Assembly: GCF_004114915.1 (NCBI RefSeq)
Contig: NZ_CP022219.1
Coordinates: forward strand, 6,106,501-6,170,500
From: Bradyrhizobium guangxiense
Lineage (GTDB): Bacteria > Pseudomonadota > Alphaproteobacteria > Rhizobiales > Xanthobacteraceae
Direction: 5' to 3'
DNA: 64,000 nucleotides
The translations under genes were made by a program, and so were the position numbers. Under the pieces are notes generated by a model. It saw only the letters and a program-made list of their open reading frames with translations. It did no database searches and had not been told where the DNA came from. Shown in pieces: positions 54,292 through 63,830 of this stretch. Numbering within the stretch: position 1 is the stretch's first letter; each line of letters opens with the position of its first letter.

Positions 54292-54780
54292 TTAACGCCG
54301 CCAGGCGCCGACGGGGAGCACGACGAAGAACACCAGCACCAAGCCCTGCACCACCGCGAACACCGGACCCGACGGCGGCGCCGGCGGCACGGCGGGCGCG
54401 AGTGCGGCGAGCGCCGGCACCTTGAGGAACGATTGGATCACCAGCACGAAGACGTTGAAATAGAGCGAGACCATCGCGGTCACGATGTAGACCGGACGCC
54501 AGACGCCGCTGAGCTTCATGGCGTACAGCGCGACGCAGGCGATCGCGAGCAGCACCAGCGAGATGATGCCGATAATGTGCGAGGGCAGCAGCTCCTTGAA
54601 CGGAAACAGGAAGCCGGTGACGCTGGTTAGGATCGTGAAGGCCAAGAAGATGCCGGTGAGAGCCGGCATCGGCTTCGAACCGAGCAGGCCGAACATCACG
54701 ACGAGGCCCGCGGCGATGGCGATCAGGCTGATGATGACATGGACCATCGTGAAGGCGGGCAGGCTCAACCCAAGAACCAT
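54292..54780 (-). CDS. Small four-helix membrane protein of unknown function
   Basis: 162 residues. Helices: MVHVIISLIAIAAGLVVMFGLL, ALTGIFLAFTILTSVTGFLFP, IGIISLVLLAIACVALYAM, VYIVTAMVSLYFNVFVLVIQSF, and a C-terminal hydrophobic segment FAVVQGLVLVFFVVLPVG after a Pro-rich linker. No known family is recognised. Upstream of its start lie two inverted repeats (54791-54820 and 54844-54870) that could be regulator sites. Confidence 0.75.
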   Translation of the reverse strand: MVLGLSLPAFTMVHVIISLIAIAAGLVVMFGLLGSKPMPALTGIFLAFTILTSVTGFLFPFKELLPSHIIGIISLVLLAIACVALYAMKLSGVWRPVYIVTAMVSLYFNVFVLVIQSFLKVPALAALAPAVPPAPPSGPVFAVVQGLVLVFFVVLPVGAWRR

Positions 54781-54790
54781 GACATCTCTC

Positions 54791-54870
54791 CTACTCTCAG
54801 CATTGAGGTGACGAGAGTAGTATTACGGACCTCATGGGATTGCCACCTGCGTTGTCATCACTTGCAGGTG
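54791..54870. promoter_or_regulatory. Two inverted repeats upstream of the membrane protein gene
   Basis: CTACTCTC (54791-54798) with GAGAGTAG (54813-54820), and CACCTGC (54844-54850) with GCAGGTG (54864-54870). Both are within 90 bases of the ATG at 54780. They resemble operator halves for a dimeric regulator, but none is identified. Confidence 0.4.
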
Positions 54871-55022
54871 CGAAGCCATGCGTCATCGTGCGAATCGACA
54901 AACGCATGGCTGTTTTTTCACCGCTGTCACAAGCGACGGCAGCTTGGTGTTTTCAGCCCGGAGGGAGCGCAGCGAAATCCGGGCTGCGAGATCGCGGCTT
55001 CGACGAGAGTTGAAGCGATCCT

Positions 55023-55331
55023 TCACACGTCCTTGGTGTCGAAGATCAGGATGTCGCCCCCGCCGCTGGCGAATTTCGGCACGTCGGCGCCGGTCGCCTT
55101 GCCCTCCGGGCTGCCGAATGCCGCCTGGACGTCGGCGACGCTGTCGAAGGTGAGAATGGCGACGAGATGGATTCCGGAAGGACCTGCGGGCGATGCGACC
55201 GGCCCCTTGCTGACGGCGTAGTTCTTCAGCCCGGGAAGTTTCTTGGCGAGCGGAATGTGCGTCTCGGCGTAATATTTGTCGAAGGCGGCAGCATCCTTGG
55301 GCGTTTTGTAGAGCACGACGACTTCAGCCAT
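55023..55331 (-). CDS. EthD family protein
   Basis: 102 residues. EthD pattern: VVVLYKTPKDAAAFDKYYAETHIPLAKKLPGLKNY, then a second half ILTFDSVADVQAAFGSPEGKATGADVPKFA, a ferredoxin-like dimeric alpha/beta barrel. Members act in degradation or polyketide-type pathways; here there is no catabolic neighbour to specify a role. Confidence 0.88.
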   Translation of the reverse strand: MAEVVVLYKTPKDAAAFDKYYAETHIPLAKKLPGLKNYAVSKGPVASPAGPSGIHLVAILTFDSVADVQAAFGSPEGKATGADVPKFASGGGDILIFDTKDV

Positions 55332-55364
55332 TTAGTCCTCCCGATTGAGCGCTTTTTCTGTAGA

Positions 55365-55475
55365 TCCTCATGGTGAGGAGCGTGCAAAGCACGCGTCTCG
55401 AACCATGCAGGCTCGGCTGTTGCATCCGGGCCTTCATCCTTCGAGACGCCGCTGCGCGGCTCCTCAGGATGAGGG
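55365..55475. repeat. Intergenic repeat (TCCTCATGGTGAGGAGC...TCCTCAGGATGAGG type)
   Basis: A second member of the class at 22621-22748. It includes TCCTTCGAGACGCCGCTGCG and CCTCAGGATGAGG, with inner inverted halves, located between the EthD gene and the cNMP flavoprotein gene. Confidence 0.7.
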
Positions 55476-55543
55476 GATAGTCTGTGGGACATGTCAGGAT
55501 GGCAAGCCATATTCCACTTGCCATCCGCTTGTCTTCTTCTTGA

Positions 55544-57256
55544 CTAAAGCGCCGGTTTTGCGGCGTCGCCGAGATAGCCGTGCAGGGAGGCCACGACCTG
55601 GGCGCCCTCGCCGATCGCGCCGCCGACGCGCTTGACAGAGCCGGAGCGGACGTCGCCGACGGCATAGACGCCGGGCACGGAGGTCTCCAGCGGCGCCACC
55701 AGCCGGCCCTGGTTCTGCTCGGACTGCGCGCCCGTGACGACGACCCCGCCGCGATCGAGCGTCACGCCGCAGCCATCGAGCCAGGAGGTGGCTGGATCGG
55801 CGCCGACGAACAGAAAGAGATTGCGGATGTCGGCTGCGTCCTCGTCGTCGGACAGCCGGCTCTTCCAGCGGAGCCGCCGCAGCAATCCGGCCTCGTCGCC
55901 TTCGAGCGCGGTGATCTCCGTGTTGAACATCAATTCGATGTTCGGCGTCGCTTCGATGCGCTCGATGAGATAGCGCGACATGCTGGCGCCCAAGCCGCCG
56001 CCGCGGATGATCATCAGCACGCGCTTCGCGTGACCCGACAGGAACACGGCGGCTTGGCCGGCCGAATTGCCGGCGCCGACCAGAGCCACCTCCTCGCCGG
56101 CGCAGAGCTTCGCCTCTACGGGCGAGGCCCAGTACCAAACGCCGCGGCCTTCGAACTTGTCGAGACTCTCGATGGCAGGCCGGCGATAACGCGCGCCGCT
56201 CGCGACCACGACCGAACGTGAGCGCAAGGGATCGCTGCCCTCGAGCGCCACCGAAAACGCGCCGTCCTTGCGCTCGCAGTCGAGCGATTTCACCGTGACG
56301 GGGATCATGATGTCGGCGCCGAATTTTTGCGCCTGGGTGAAGGCGCGCGCAGTCAGCGCCTGGCCGGAGATGCCGGTCGGAAAGCCGAGATAGTTCTCGA
56401 TGCGCGCGCTGGCGCCGGCCTGGCCGCCGAAGGCGCGGATGTCGAGCACGGCGACGGACAGCCCTTCGGATGCCGCATACACGGCGGTGGCGAGGCCGGC
56501 CGGCCCGCAGCCGACCACCGCGACGTCGTAGATGCGGTCGTCCTTGGCGCCGCCGATCATGCCGATGGCGCGCGCAAGCTCGGTCTCGTTGGGATTGCGC
56601 AGCACCGCGCCGCTGGCGGTGACGACCAGCGGCCAGTCTTCCGGCTTCGGTGAATAACGCGCGATCACTTCGGCGCCGTCGCGGTCGCGCTCGGGATCGA
56701 GCAGATGATGCGGCTGGCCGTTGCGGGTGAGAAAGCCCTGCAGCCGCACCACGCCGGCCGAATGCGACGGGCCGATCAGCACGGGACCGCCGATGCCGCC
56801 CTGGATCAGGTTGACCCGTCGCAGGATCAGCGCGCGCATGATGCGCTCGCCTAGCTCGGCCTCCGCGACCAGCAGCGCGCGCAGCCGGTCCGGCGGCAGC
56901 AGCAGCGTCTCGACATCGCCCTCGGCGCGGCCATCGACCAGCGCCGGCTGTCCCGACAGCTGGCTGAGCTCGGCCAGGAACTGCCCCGGCCCCTGGTCGA
57001 TCACCGGCGTGACGTGGCCGAGACCGTCGCGCTGGGTGATGGCGACATGGCCCTTCAGCACGACGAACATGCCCGGCCCGGGCTTGCCGGTCTCGAACAG
57101 GAACTCGCCGTCGGCGTAATTGCGGATCTCGCCAAAATGCCTGATGCGCTCGATCTCGGCCGGCGTCAGCGCCGGAAAGGTCTGCTCGGGACGGGTGAAG
57201 CGCGACATCTGCACGTCACCACCAGCTCGTTGCTCTCCGTCCTGCCCCATCGTCAT
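55544..57256 (-). CDS. Cyclic-nucleotide-domain flavoprotein, thioredoxin-reductase-like without CxxC
   Basis: 570 residues from the ATG at 57256; ATGs at 57250 and 57208 are alternatives. Residues about 40-150 form a cNMP-binding domain (GEFLFETGKPGPGMFVVLKGHVAI, GQFLAELSQLSGQPALVDGRAEG). The rest is a thioredoxin-reductase-like flavoprotein with GCGPAGLATAVYAASEG and GAGNSAGQAAVFLSGHAKRV. The CxxC redox pair of thioredoxin reductases is absent. It may reduce another partner or be an NAD(P)H oxidase-like enzyme. The gene overlaps or nearly overlaps the small gene upstream. Confidence 0.87.
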   Translation of the reverse strand: MTMGQDGEQRAGGDVQMSRFTRPEQTFPALTPAEIERIRHFGEIRNYADGEFLFETGKPGPGMFVVLKGHVAITQRDGLGHVTPVIDQGPGQFLAELSQLSGQPALVDGRAEGDVETLLLPPDRLRALLVAEAELGERIMRALILRRVNLIQGGIGGPVLIGPSHSAGVVRLQGFLTRNGQPHHLLDPERDRDGAEVIARYSPKPEDWPLVVTASGAVLRNPNETELARAIGMIGGAKDDRIYDVAVVGCGPAGLATAVYAASEGLSVAVLDIRAFGGQAGASARIENYLGFPTGISGQALTARAFTQAQKFGADIMIPVTVKSLDCERKDGAFSVALEGSDPLRSRSVVVASGARYRRPAIESLDKFEGRGVWYWASPVEAKLCAGEEVALVGAGNSAGQAAVFLSGHAKRVLMIIRGGGLGASMSRYLIERIEATPNIELMFNTEITALEGDEAGLLRRLRWKSRLSDDEDAADIRNLFLFVGADPATSWLDGCGVTLDRGGVVVTGAQSEQNQGRLVAPLETSVPGVYAVGDVRSGSVKRVGGAIGEGAQVVASLHGYLGDAAKPAL

Positions 57257-57258
57257 TC

Positions 57259-57456
57259 TCACTCGCTCCAGCTGCCGGCTTTCCCGGCGGCCCCCTCATT
57301 TAGGGAACCATCTTCATTCTGCGAGGGCTCAGTGCTCGCGGCACGTTCGCGCGCCTGCAGCTTCCGACGCTTCAGGTTTTCGCGCAGCGCCGATTTCAGC
57401 CGGTCGTCGCGGGACACCTTCGCCTGTCTCGCACTCTTGTCGGTCTCGTCAGCCAT
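57259..57456 (-). CDS. Small charged protein of unknown function
   Basis: 65 residues from MADETDKSARQAKVSRDD; an ATG at 57471 adds five. It is highly charged with a helical Lys/Arg middle (DRLKSALRENLKRRKLQARERA) and an acidic, Ser/Asn-rich end. The stop codon lies three bases before the ATG of the cNMP flavoprotein, suggesting coupling. The family is not known to have a function. Confidence 0.65.
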   Translation of the reverse strand: MADETDKSARQAKVSRDDRLKSALRENLKRRKLQARERAASTEPSQNEDGSLNEGAAGKAGSWSE

Positions 57457-57594
57457 CACGGACAGGTCCATTCACGGGATCTGGGCATAACATGCCCAAC
57501 GAACGTGGCAGCTCAAGAGCCCCGCTCGATCCAATCGTGCGAAACGCGAAATGGAGCGACTCCGAGCCTTGAGGCAACTGGCCAGTTGGCCGGG

Positions 57595-57735
57595 GATATC
57601 GGCCCCCGAATCAGCGGGAAGTTGGTGGTTTCGCGCCAAAATGGGCATTTTGGCCCTGATATCGGCCCGATTTTCTCGTTTTGACAGGCCTAGCAAGCTT
57701 GCGCAGGAGGGGGGCTTGTGGCAGATATCGGCCCG
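57595..57735. repeat. Three copies of GATATCGGCCC and a central palindrome
   Basis: The eleven-base GATATCGGCCC occurs at 57595, 57658 and 57724, spaced 63 and 66 bases. Between the first two lies a 20-bp palindrome at 57635-57654 (GCCAAAATGGGCATTTTGGC). The block fills the region between the small charged gene and tRNA-Thr. Confidence 0.75.
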
Positions 57736-57776
57736 CTTGGCAGGGCCCCTCGGGCGCCCGATTCTTCACCAGCACA

Positions 57777-57852
57777 TGCTGCCGTAGCTCAGTGGTAGAG
57801 CACTCCATTGGTAATGGAGAGGTCGACAGTTCAATCCTGTCTGGCAGCACCA
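57777..57852 (+). tRNA. tRNA-Thr (GGT)
   Basis: 76 bases with encoded CCA. TGCTGCC pairs with GGCAGCA, the anticodon stem CTCCA/TGGAG encloses TTGGTAA, giving GGT, and the T arm is ACAGTTCAATCCTGT. It is followed directly by a short polysaccharide-type gene cluster. Confidence 0.96.
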
Positions 57853-58005
57853 TTCATCCCGCTGGGAACATCGATTTCATTGGACGTTCGGTCCCGAGTG
57901 AGGGACAGGCCCTTGGGGAGTGCCGTGGGAAGCCACGGGCGGTGCAAGGCACGCGGTCCCCGACGATCGGCGCGTCCGTTTCTGGACGCAAGACGTCACC
58001 GCCGG

Positions 58006-59493
58006 TCACGGCTTGGCATAAAGCGTCTCGTGCATGCCGACATACTGTTCCTTCCAGCCGCGCTTGTCGACGAGGAAGCGTCTCAGCACGTCATGTGCCG
58101 TCGGCCAAAGCACAGCATCGATCTCATATTTCTCGAGAACTTCGGCCCAAGCGGACTCGTCGATGTTCCAAGTCGCGAGTCTGAAATAGTCGCGCAGCAG
58201 CGAATCCGGATAGGCGGTTGCTGCCCGGCCATCAATGAACACAGGCACAGCGCCATGCGCGCGGGCGATCAGAGGGCCACCGACGTTCCAATGATTCAGA
58301 ACGCGCGCATGCGAAAGATTTGCCTTGAAGTAAGCGGCGTCCTGATCCGAGATCAAATCGTCCGAGAACGTAAGAGCTGGTGCCTTCAACATGAACACCA
58401 ATGGCAGCGCGCAAAGGACGACGATACCCGAGGTGAAAAGATAGCCCTCCGCGGCAAGCACTTTCAGCCGCTTTGGCAGGATCAGATCGAAGTGCAGCGC
58501 GAGCGGAATGGTCGAGAACAGGTAGAAGAAGGACATGTACCTGTACTCGTAGAATCCCAGGCCCAAGAACAGCCAAGAGAACAGCCTTGCCTCCAAGGGA
58601 ACGGAAACCGAGCGTCCGTTGCGCAGCTCGAGCGCGACGAAGATCAAGATGTAGGCCAGGCCGGCAATGCTTCCGGGAACCTGGAAGTTCTCGAAGTATG
58701 GCCTCCATTCGGTGATGTAGGCCTGCACGAAGTGACCAAGTGTCTCGATGACACCGACGTAAATGTGCCAGCCGAGCGGATTGACGAGGGTGGCGGCGAG
58801 GCAGGCAACGCCGGTGAAACCAAGGTATCTGAAGCTCACCCAGTCGCGGCGAAGCAGCGCCACGCCGCCAAACAGTCCGATGATCAAGAGGCCCATCACG
58901 AAGCCGCCGTGCAGGTTCGCCCAGAGGATCATGAGGAGCGGCAGCAAATATCGCGTCTTCCTCAGACATGACGCGTAGAAAACCACGGAGAGAAGCATTG
59001 TCGACGTGTTCGGCGATGCGGCGAGATAGATATTCGGCGGCGTCGCAAAGGCCGGATAGAACACTGAAGCGGCCAACACGGCCGTGCAAACCGCCGGCGC
59101 GGAGGCCCCGCTGCCCAAGGTGATCCACGTCAGACAGCCGACGATGATCGCGCCACAGGCGACGACCAGAATCGCGATGCCGCCAAAGCCCGTGTACTGA
59201 TAGACCACGCTGGCAATCGCATCCCAAAGCCAGGAGAGATTGATCCACTGCTTGTCGCCAAGGGTGAACGCCCAGGGATCCTGAAACGGGATGCTGCCTC
59301 TCTCCCTGATGAGATCTCCGGCGGCCAAGTGCCACCCTAGATCATAGTGGCCGAGCAAGAGCTGTGCATTTGCTGCGTAGTAGAGGCAGGCCAACGAAAT
59401 CAGGAAAATGTAGATGGCGTGTCCGCCGAGATATGCCGATTTCGACGTCTCGCCGCCGGCTCGAAGACCGTTCCAAACCTCAAGCGCGGACAT
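58006..59493 (-). CDS. Multi-pass membrane protein, GT-C glycosyltransferase-like
   Basis: 495 residues. About ten helices are visible, with an early luminal loop containing HYDLGWHLAAGDLIRERGSIPFQDPWAFT, whose Asp and His recall the catalytic loop of GT-C transferases. A soluble C-terminal part carries VFIDGRAATAYPDSLLRDYF. Such proteins add sugars from lipid-linked donors in the periplasm. Family assignment is by resemblance only. Base composition is visibly lower in GC than in flanking genes, suggesting transfer. Confidence 0.65.
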   Translation of the reverse strand: MSALEVWNGLRAGGETSKSAYLGGHAIYIFLISLACLYYAANAQLLLGHYDLGWHLAAGDLIRERGSIPFQDPWAFTLGDKQWINLSWLWDAIASVVYQYTGFGGIAILVVACGAIIVGCLTWITLGSGASAPAVCTAVLAASVFYPAFATPPNIYLAASPNTSTMLLSVVFYASCLRKTRYLLPLLMILWANLHGGFVMGLLIIGLFGGVALLRRDWVSFRYLGFTGVACLAATLVNPLGWHIYVGVIETLGHFVQAYITEWRPYFENFQVPGSIAGLAYILIFVALELRNGRSVSVPLEARLFSWLFLGLGFYEYRYMSFFYLFSTIPLALHFDLILPKRLKVLAAEGYLFTSGIVVLCALPLVFMLKAPALTFSDDLISDQDAAYFKANLSHARVLNHWNVGGPLIARAHGAVPVFIDGRAATAYPDSLLRDYFRLATWNIDESAWAEVLEKYEIDAVLWPTAHDVLRRFLVDKRGWKEQYVGMHETLYAKP

Positions 59494-59670
59494 TTCGGCC
59501 CTCTGACCTCCGATGCGAGGCTTGCAAGCTACCGCGTTCCCGATTGGCGCCGCAATGAGCGGATCGTCGCTTTATGGTTGAGTGCATCTAAGGTCGGGTA
59601 AACATGGGACGGAGTCCAGCCAGGGCTGAGTTTGTTGGTTAAGGAATGACTGCAAAACACCGCTGCGTGC

Positions 59671-60798
59671 TCAGGCCATGGCGGGGCGGCGGATCGCCTC
59701 GGCGCGCGCCGGCAACAACGAGGCACGGATGAGCCGCTGCGCCGGCTCTTCAAAATAGCGGTAGGTGAGATGCGACGCCAGCAGCGTGGCGCCGATGAAC
59801 ATTCCGAAGAACGCGCCGTCATAGAGGGGAACCGGGACTTGCATCAGAGAAAAGCCCAGCATGATCGCCAACTGAATTGGAAAGTGCAGCAGATAGCTTG
59901 AATAAGTCACGTTGCCGGCCGCCTCGACAACCCGCTGAAGCCAGGCCGGCAACACGACGTCGCGAGAGAAACTATAAAGCAGCATCGGCGTACAGATCAG
60001 AAGCAGCAACAAGCCGAGCGATTCCAGCCGGCCGCCCGTCAGCCAATACCCTGAGATCAAGGACACGACAGCAATCCAGCCCGCGCTTTCGACTGCCAGC
60101 GCACGAGCGGGCGACGACCGCAAGGATTGGCGCGCCATCGCCGCCAGCCCGCCAGCGTAAAAGAAGGCAAAGCAGTCGGCGATCTCTCCAGGAATCGTCA
60201 GGCTGATGGCGATCAGCGCCACATTGAGCAACCAGGAACGGGTCGCCAGCAACATGACGAAGAAGAAGAAATAGACCAGCACTTCGACCGATACCGACCA
60301 GATCGGACCGTTGAAGCTCAGCGCATCCTGAGACGTCGCGTTGGCGGCCATCAACAACTGCAGCACGAAATGCATGAAATCGTTGTCTTGATAGACAAAG
60401 AACGATCCATTGGCCTTGAAATATAATGGCTGCAACAGCGCCACGAGCAGAAGCGTCGCAAGATGCAACGGGTAGAGCCGCGAGAACCGCAGGACGAAAA
60501 ACCTCCAGCCATCAAGCACCCGATCGGCGATGGCGTCGCGATACTTCCAGAAGAATATGAAGCCGCTGATGCACCAGAACATCCGGACGGCATAGGGGCC
60601 GCTGCCATAGAATGGCGCCAGCAGCCAATAGAGCGGCAGCTGATCCCGGACAAGACCCACTTCCCTGTCACCAACGAAGGCGAATTGGCGATAGTGAAAC
60701 ACCAGGATCGCAAAAGCCGTCAGGAAGCGCAGCAGCTCCAATCCGAGAAGCTTGTTTGCCTGATCAGGAGCAACCGCTGGCGTCAATTCGTGCTGCAT
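59671..60798 (-). CDS. Membrane acyltransferase (OafA/YrhL family)
   Basis: 375 residues from MQHELTPAVAPDQANK. Acyltransferase-3 features: LLGLELLRFLTAFAILVFHYRQF at the start (with R and the catalytic-region His), MFWCISGFIFFWKYRDAI, SFNGPIWSVSVEVLVYFFFFV, and further helices ending near YFEEPAQRLI. It adds acetyl or similar groups to surface polysaccharides. It overlaps the SGNH hydrolase gene upstream by 16 bases, a typical pairing for O-acetylation. Confidence 0.88.
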   Translation of the reverse strand: MQHELTPAVAPDQANKLLGLELLRFLTAFAILVFHYRQFAFVGDREVGLVRDQLPLYWLLAPFYGSGPYAVRMFWCISGFIFFWKYRDAIADRVLDGWRFFVLRFSRLYPLHLATLLLVALLQPLYFKANGSFFVYQDNDFMHFVLQLLMAANATSQDALSFNGPIWSVSVEVLVYFFFFVMLLATRSWLLNVALIAISLTIPGEIADCFAFFYAGGLAAMARQSLRSSPARALAVESAGWIAVVSLISGYWLTGGRLESLGLLLLLICTPMLLYSFSRDVVLPAWLQRVVEAAGNVTYSSYLLHFPIQLAIMLGFSLMQVPVPLYDGAFFGMFIGATLLASHLTYRYFEEPAQRLIRASLLPARAEAIRRPAMA

Positions 60799-61457
60799 AG
60801 CACGGATGCTCCCTGCAAGACGGCTTGATTCCACGTCTGATAGCCGACGGCGTTCAGATGCACCCCGTCGATCGTGTGCGGCGCTGGCATGGGCGGCAGC
60901 GCGGCAAAGGTCGCGCCGCCACGCAAAGCGAGCTCGGGTAGAGCGGAATTGTAACTCTCGATCAGGCGCATCGCTTTCGTTTGCGCCTCGGCGGTCAGGC
61001 GAGTTGAAACCTCGAGCGGCGGAACCGCCAGCACCACAAGACGGGCCTTGGTCTCCGAAAGCTGCGCCAACAATGCGCTGTAATTCGCCTTGAACTGCGG
61101 CAAGTCACGCGCAGCTCCCAGCGCATCGTTGATTCCCAAAGCCATCACGATCGCGGCAGCAGGTCTCCCGTCGAGCACATCCATCAGCCAATTGCCCAGG
61201 TCGCTCGTTGTCGAGGCGCCGTCGAGGCCGGCATTGACGATCGGATGGCCGCAGAGTTCGCGCGGCAGCGCAGAGGCCTCGACGACGCTATCGCCGACAA
61301 CGATGATGGGCTTATCGACCCGGGACAGCGTGTAATGGAGGATGACTTGCCGGCTCCGGCGATGCGATTCAAGAAACGCCTGCTTCTTGGCAAGAGAGGC
61401 CCCGGCCGCAACAGCGCCGATCAAGAGGACCGCACAGCCGATAAGCATCCTGTTCAT
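60783..61457 (-). CDS. SGNH-hydrolase/acyltransferase-type protein
   Basis: 224 residues from MNRMLIGCAVLL; a start at 61556 would add 33 residues. A membrane anchor (LLIGAVAAGASLA) is followed by the SGNH fold: the nucleophile S57 in VVGDSVVEASALP, GIND (block III) in MALGINDALG, and DGVHLNAVGY with catalytic Asp and His. It works outside the membrane, probably with the acyltransferase encoded after it, in adding or removing acyl groups on a surface sugar. Overlap with that gene supports joint function. Confidence 0.86.
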   Translation of the reverse strand: MNRMLIGCAVLLIGAVAAGASLAKKQAFLESHRRSRQVILHYTLSRVDKPIIVVGDSVVEASALPRELCGHPIVNAGLDGASTTSDLGNWLMDVLDGRPAAAIVMALGINDALGAARDLPQFKANYSALLAQLSETKARLVVLAVPPLEVSTRLTAEAQTKAMRLIESYNSALPELALRGGATFAALPPMPAPHTIDGVHLNAVGYQTWNQAVLQGASVLCSTN

Positions 61458-62133
61458 GTAGGCGCTCAAGACGTATCCGAGGGTTGAATTTCGAAAGATA
61501 GCTGGGCGGCGGTTAAGATATTCGAACCAGCTGGTTGCCGGTGCGGTCCGCGGCACCCTGGCGCGATTGCCGCTGCAGAATTCGATAAGATCAATGTCAA
61601 ATCAGAACAGCTGCCTAAGCCCGATCCTGTGCGGCAGCAGCATTCCCGAGGTTTGCTCTCCTCTTTTCGCCCTCTTGAAGTGAGGAGGCGCAGGGAAGGC
61701 CGGCCGGGATGGCGGGATAATGCTGCAAATCAAAATTTCGTCGGAGTGGAGTATTTCTAAAAAGGAGAATTTGCCGACGGGTCGCGATTGTGCCGCGCAG
61801 GTAAGGTTAATTCTTCCTTTCGATTGTCGGTAAAATTTTATCTATTATCCTCCTTGCCGTGGATGACGAACCAGAGGCTCCGATTGTGTTTGCGTGTTGC
61901 CTGATCGTGACTGGGACTGTGTTGCTTCTCTCCGGCATCGTTGCCTTCGGCTTTCATAGAAACTCGCTGCACACGATGGCGTTGCTGTAGAGCGACTTGT
62001 CCGCCGCAGCTCAAGGAGCGAAGGCAGAAGCGACACACCCGTCGAAGTCTTGCGGGGATGATGAAGCTTGATGGGTTTCGCAGGTGCTCTACCCGTCCTG
62101 CGCAGCTCAAACCATCCAACCCAGTAGATGTGA
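61458..62133. other. AT-richer intergenic region at the edge of the tRNA-Thr cluster
   Basis: About 676 bases with no convincing gene. It contains the tRNA-Thr 3'-end copy (61624-61645) and a stretch with markedly lower GC from about 61720 to 61860 (AAATCAAAATTTCG, ATTTCTAAAAAGGAG, GTAAAATTTTATCTATTATC). Short frames on both strands lack ribosome-binding sites and family character. Confidence 0.55.
61624..61645 (+). repeat. Degenerate copy of the tRNA-Thr 3' end (possible att site)
   Basis: ATCCTGTGCGGCAGCAGCATTC matches 57834-57855 (end of tRNA-Thr plus the following bases) at 19 of 22 positions without gaps, in the same orientation. It closes the low-GC polysaccharide cluster on the side away from the tRNA. 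Confidence 0.6.
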
Positions 62134-62607
62134 TCAACCGTCCTCGCGACGCCGCCCCGCAAATCGTTCGTCGGCCCGGCGCAGGCGCCGGCACAGCTCG
62201 CGATTGATGTTCTGCAGCACGATCACATAGGCGTGGATGTCGGCCTTGTAGCAGGCGTAGAGATTCTTGGCGGTCAGCTCGTACAGCACCGTCGGCACCT
62301 CCGCGACCACCGTGGCGGAGCGGTTCTGCATTTCGATCAGTGTCATCTCGCCGAAGAAATCACCACGCTCCAGAACTGAAATCGGGATGACGCTGCCCGC
62401 ATTCGCCCGCTTGCTCACCGCGAGCCGGCCGGACTTGACGATGAACATCGAGCGTCCCGGCTCGCCTTCCGTCACGACGATGGCGTTGCCATCGAAGCGG
62501 CGCTCGACCAGCATCGACATCAAGAGGTCGATGCCTGGCTCGGAAAGACCGCCGAAGAACGGCGTCGCGAGCAGGAACGCTTTCAGATCGGGGGCAGCAA
62601 CAGCCAT
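62134..62607 (-). CDS. Single-domain cyclic-nucleotide-binding protein
   Basis: 157 residues from MAVAAPDLKAFLLAT. The cNMP-binding fold is clear: GLSEPGIDLLMSMLVERRFDGNAIVVTEGEPGRSMFIVKSGRLAVSK, GDFFGEMTLIEMQNRSATVVAEVPTVLYELT. No helix-turn-helix follows, unlike Crp/Fnr regulators; instead a short basic helix ends the protein (RELCRRLRRADERFAGRRRED). It may sense cAMP, cGMP or act as a regulatory subunit of an unlinked protein. Confidence 0.87.
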   Translation of the reverse strand: MAVAAPDLKAFLLATPFFGGLSEPGIDLLMSMLVERRFDGNAIVVTEGEPGRSMFIVKSGRLAVSKRANAGSVIPISVLERGDFFGEMTLIEMQNRSATVVAEVPTVLYELTAKNLYACYKADIHAYVIVLQNINRELCRRLRRADERFAGRRREDG

Positions 62608-62784
62608 CGGGCGAGGATACGCGCCGTCACCGACTGCGGCAAGCAGCGGTAGAATGGGCAGAGCAAAAACGGACCCAGCAAGCCTCGTTCGACGATGAAC
62701 CATGATAGGTCTCGCCAATGCCCTACCCATCCGGCGGGCCGACACTACATGTGTTGGCACAGCTCCCTCCCGCCGGTATTTCCC

Positions 62785-63789
<1,005 letters not shown>

Positions 63790-63830
63790 GGGCCCGACTG
63801 TCGCGACGATGAAGGCGCGACTTGCGTGTT

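Noticed and set aside
61838..62207. Open frames on both strands in the gap after the SGNH gene.
   Set aside because: No ribosome-binding sites or known features, and the composition is unlike neighbouring genes.
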